From contig CAWEOA010000002.1 in assembly GCA_963810615.1 (NCBI GenBank), positions 1 to 64,000 on the forward strand: 64,000 nucleotides of DNA. Reading direction: 5' to 3'. Below, in pieces: positions 61,283 to 64,000 of this stretch. The position numbers were made by a program, and so were the translations under genes. Each line of letters begins with the position of its first letter. Within the stretch, counting starts at the first letter, position 1. Source of the DNA: JARRQJ01 sp963810615 (lineage in GTDB: Bacteria; Pseudomonadota; Gammaproteobacteria; DRLM01). The notes under the pieces are model-generated. The model searched no databases. It was not told the origin of the DNA and saw nothing but the letters and a program-made list of their open reading frames with translations.

Positions 61283-63448
61283 ATGACCCCGTCTGAACTA
61301 AGCCTCATCACAGAGGCGCGACATCACGACCCCTTCGCCGTATTGGGCAAACACCGCACTCCGCAGGGTGAACTGATCCGCGCCTATCTGCCGGGCGCCG
61401 ATACCGCATCCATCGTGGACGGCGACTTGCCTCTGCAGCGCATAAACGGCAGCGATATCTTCGAGTGGCGCGGGCAAATTGGCCTGATTCCCGACCATTA
61501 CCGCCTCCACTGGCAAACTGCGGATGGTCATTCTCACACGGCCTACGACCCTTATTGTTTCCCCCCGCAAATTTCCGAGTTCGATTTACACCTCTTCAAT
61601 GAAGGCAAGCATTGGCATGCCTATAAATTCCTCGGGGCGCACCCGTGGACGGTGGAGGGCGTGGAGGGCGTATTGTTTGCCACCTGGGCCCCCAACGCGG
61701 CACGGGTCAGCGTGGTCGGCGACTTCAACAGCTGGGACGGACGCGCCCATCCGATGCGGATACGCGGCGGCACCGGCATCTGGGAATTATTCATCCCTGA
61801 CCTGCAGCCGGGCACTCTGTATAAATTTGAACTGCGCAACCGCGATTCCGGGAATATCTATCTCAAATCTGACCCTTATGGGCAAGTTTTTGAGCGCCGC
61901 CCCAGTACCGCTTCTATCGTACGCGGCACAGACGTCTATGTTTGGAATGATGCGCCGTGGTTGGAGAAACGCGGTCACGTCGACTGGCAGCATCAACCCC
62001 TGTCTATCTATGAAGTCCATCTTGGCTCATGGCAATTGGATGAACAGGGTAATTTTCTGAATTACCGGGAACTGGCACGACGGCTGGTGGAATACGTCAA
62101 GCCCTTGGGTTTTACCCATATCGAACTGCTGCCCATCACCGAACACCCCTTGGATGTCTCGTGGGGATATCAGACCGTCGGCAACTTCGCCGCCACCAGC
62201 CGTTTCGGCTCCCCGGACGATTTCCGCTTCTTCGTCGACTATTGCCACCGACATGACATCGGCGTATTCCTCGACTGGGTACCGGGACATTTCCCCAAAG
62301 ACCCCCATGGTCTGGTGCGGTTCGACGGTAGCGCCCTCTACGAACATGAAGATCCGCGCAAAGGAGAACATCGCGACTGGGGCACGCTCATCTATAACTA
62401 CGGCCGGAATGAGGTCCGTAATTATTTGCTGGCCAGCGCCGTGTTCTGGATAGAGGAATGCCATATCGACGGTCTGCGCGTTGATGCCGTGGCCTCCATG
62501 CTCTATCTCGATTATTCGCGCGAGCCCGGCGATTGGGTCCCCAATATCTATGGCGGCAATGAAAACCTGGAAGCTATCGCCTTCCTGCGCCAGCTCAACG
62601 AAGTCACCCACGGCCAGTTCCCGGGCACGGTGGTGATGGCGGAGGAATCCACCGCCTGGCCCATGGTGTCCCGTCCCACCTGGCTGGGCGGCCTCGGCTT
62701 CAGCATGAAATGGAACATGGGATGGATGCACGACAGCCTGTCGTATATGCAAAACGATCCCATCCACCGCCACTACCATCACGATATGCTTACCTTCGGC
62801 ATGTTGTACAGTTTTACGGAAAACTTCGTGCTGCCTTTTTCCCACGATGAAGTGGTGCACGGAAAGCGCTCATTGCTATATCGCATGCCGGGCGACGAGT
62901 GGCAGCGTTTTGCCAATCTGCGCCTGCTCTACACTTATATGTTCACCTATCCCGGCAAGAAGCTGCTGTTCATGGGCTGCGAATTCGGACAAGGCGACGA
63001 ATGGGATTCCGCCTCGGAGTTGGACTGGTACGTCTTGGACTATCCCTTTCACCAGGGCGTTAAACGGCTGGTAGGCGATCTGAATCGCCTCTATCGAGGC
63101 TCCCCGGCCCTCTATCACTATGACTTCGAACCGCAAGGGTTCGAATGGATAGACTGCCACGATGCCCCGCAATCCATACTGAGCTACGTGCGACGTCACG
63201 ATGATCAAATCGCCATTATCGCCCTTAATTTCACCCCGATACCGCGCTATAACTATCGCTTAGGGGTTCCCCATGCCGGACTGTACCGGGAAACCCTCAA
63301 TTCCGACTCGGAATATTACAGCGGCAGCAACCTCGGCAATGCCGGCACGGTAGAGGCCGAGGAAATCCCGTGGATGGGCCGACCTTACTCCATCAGCATC
63401 ACCTTGCCGCCCCTGGCCGGGGTGGTCTTCCTGCCGCAATTGGATTAA
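61283..63448 (+). CDS. glgB: 1,4-alpha-glucan branching enzyme, GH13
   Basis: Introduces alpha-1,6 branches into glycogen. 721 residues (728 in E. coli). An N-terminal domain and CBM48 (GEGVLFATWAPNAARVSVVGDF-type segment), the catalytic barrel with nucleophile Asp in DGLRVDAVASMLY near 400, Glu in VMAEESTAWP near 452 and Asp in FSHDEVVHGK near 520, and a C-terminal all-beta domain. The start at 61283 has GAGGGA upstream; 61250 is an alternative without RBS. Divergent from glgC. No glgA is present in the window. Confidence 0.96.
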   Translation: MTPSELSLITEARHHDPFAVLGKHRTPQGELIRAYLPGADTASIVDGDLPLQRINGSDIFEWRGQIGLIPDHYRLHWQTADGHSHTAYDPYCFPPQISEFDLHLFNEGKHWHAYKFLGAHPWTVEGVEGVLFATWAPNAARVSVVGDFNSWDGRAHPMRIRGGTGIWELFIPDLQPGTLYKFELRNRDSGNIYLKSDPYGQVFERRPSTASIVRGTDVYVWNDAPWLEKRGHVDWQHQPLSIYEVHLGSWQLDEQGNFLNYRELARRLVEYVKPLGFTHIELLPITEHPLDVSWGYQTVGNFAATSRFGSPDDFRFFVDYCHRHDIGVFLDWVPGHFPKDPHGLVRFDGSALYEHEDPRKGEHRDWGTLIYNYGRNEVRNYLLASAVFWIEECHIDGLRVDAVASMLYLDYSREPGDWVPNIYGGNENLEAIAFLRQLNEVTHGQFPGTVVMAEESTAWPMVSRPTWLGGLGFSMKWNMGWMHDSLSYMQNDPIHRHYHHDMLTFGMLYSFTENFVLPFSHDEVVHGKRSLLYRMPGDEWQRFANLRLLYTYMFTYPGKKLLFMGCEFGQGDEWDSASELDWYVLDYPFHQGVKRLVGDLNRLYRGSPALYHYDFEPQGFEWIDCHDAPQSILSYVRRHDDQIAIIALNFTPIPRYNYRLGVPHAGLYRETLNSDSEYYSGSNLGNAGTVEAEEIPWMGRPYSISITLPPLAGVVFLPQLD

Positions 63449-63453
63449 GCGCT

Positions 63454-64000
63454 TTATCCTAACAATTGCATAGTGACCGTCATGCTGGCGGCCAACAACA
63501 GGGGCAGGCCCCACTGCGCGAGGGGTGGAGCAGATTGCTCGGTCAACATGATGGGCTCACAGGCGGCGCCTTCCGCCTCCCCGGTCACCATACCAAAGAT
63601 GGCGCCGGACACGGCGCCGATGCGGGCCATCGGTCCGGCCGCTTCCCCGCTGGCCGCCAATGCCGCGCGTAGATGAGCCTGCACCCGGGTCACCGCCTCC
63701 AAACTCAATGCGGCCCGTACCGCAAATCGCTCGTGGGGAAACCTCAACAGGCCCAAAGGCGCCATCATCCAATGCAGGGCGCCGAGCACCTCGTCCCGGG
63801 ACGTGACCGACAGCAATAAACTGGCGGCCGTCACCATCAAGGCCAAAGATGTTATCCGTAACCCACCCTGCCATAAACCTTCGACGGTAGGCAGCCACGC
63901 GGCAAAGGACGGCATGGCCGGGATCAGCGGCACTCCGGGAGTGAGCCATAGATAAATTACGGCTATGGAAAGAAACAGCCAGCGCATGCGGCGCAACAGG
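63454..64000 (-). CDS. Membrane protein resembling ECF transporter T component (CbiQ-like), partial
   Basis: At least 180 residues, reading off the right edge; the Met at 63996 may be internal. Several hydrophobic segments (LFLSIAVIYLWLTPGVP, ITSLALMVTAASLLLSV, LPLLLAASMTVTMQLL), and TSRDEVLGALHWMMAPL resembles the coupling region of CbiQ/EcfT proteins. The canonical coupling motifs cannot be fully checked. It ends five bases after the glgB stop, convergent. Confidence 0.5.
   Translation of the reverse strand, partial: LLRRMRWLFLSIAVIYLWLTPGVPLIPAMPSFAAWLPTVEGLWQGGLRITSLALMVTAASLLLSVTSRDEVLGALHWMMAPLGLLRFPHERFAVRAALSLEAVTRVQAHLRAALAASGEAAGPMARIGAVSGAIFGMVTGEAEGAACEPIMLTEQSAPPLAQWGLPLLLAASMTVTMQLLG

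Noticed and set aside
62027..62860. 277-codon open frame antisense to glgB
   Set aside because: Shadow of glgB; histidine- and glycine-rich composition typical of antisense translation.

Overview
The window reads as chromosome of a gammaproteobacterium, probably a deep-branching (Chromatiales-like) lineage; this rests on gene order and protein resemblance, and the exact taxon cannot be fixed from sequence alone. The strongest pointers are the order pncC-thpR-recA-recX-alaS-lysC-csrA-tRNA-Ser(GCT)-tRNA-Arg(ACG), the queA-tgt-yajC-secD-secF run, and the glyA-nrdR-ribD-ribE-ribB-ribH-nusB-thiL-pgpA run. Most of the window is dense housekeeping DNA with short gaps and frequent start/stop overlaps.

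Layout. 1-1185: an IS3-family element next to tRNA-Arg. 1275-8778: tRNAs, csrA, lysC, alaS, recX, recA, thpR and pncC, all on the minus strand. 8996-13403: psd, a PilZ protein, and the EF-P set (efp and epmA minus, epmB plus). 13477-17592: a PilZ-like protein, a GNAT acetyltransferase and a FimX-like degenerate EAL protein, closed by a strong terminator. 17676-22857: htpX, parC, parE. 22858-25540: a gene-poor, decayed stretch with a broken CHASE2 gene. 25541-28806: a lamin-tail protein with a sorting-type C-terminus, then DUF3501, an Hdr-like Fe-S protein and rubrerythrin behind a perfect palindrome. 28943-33266: xseB, ispA, dxs, queD, folE2. 33557-37574: an overlapping trio of beta-barrel-like protein, small periplasmic binding-like protein and membrane GGDEF-EAL protein. 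37662-45184: the riboflavin/thiamine/glyA operon. 45671-47071: a diguanylate cyclase. 47201-52636: secF, a frameshift-split secD, yajC, tgt, queA. 52737: tRNA-Leu(CAA). 53042-63448: glycogen metabolism (glgP, malQ, GH57, glgC, glgB) with a DUF1223 gene inside. A partial membrane protein runs to the right edge.

Themes. Five genes make, break or probably bind cyclic di-GMP. One of them (the FimX-like protein) has lost EAL catalytic residues, and the outer membrane/periplasm/inner membrane trio looks like an uncharacterised envelope-to-c-di-GMP signalling unit. csrA is present, and the glgC leader carries six GGA motifs, which suggests Csr control of glycogen synthesis. QueD, Tgt and QueA cover several queuosine steps. 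RibB is fused to a GTP cyclohydrolase II domain that lacks its zinc cysteines, so a separate ribA must lie elsewhere.

The most surprising single defect is in secD, whose two halves lie in different frames although together they have full family length. This is either a sequence error or a real split.
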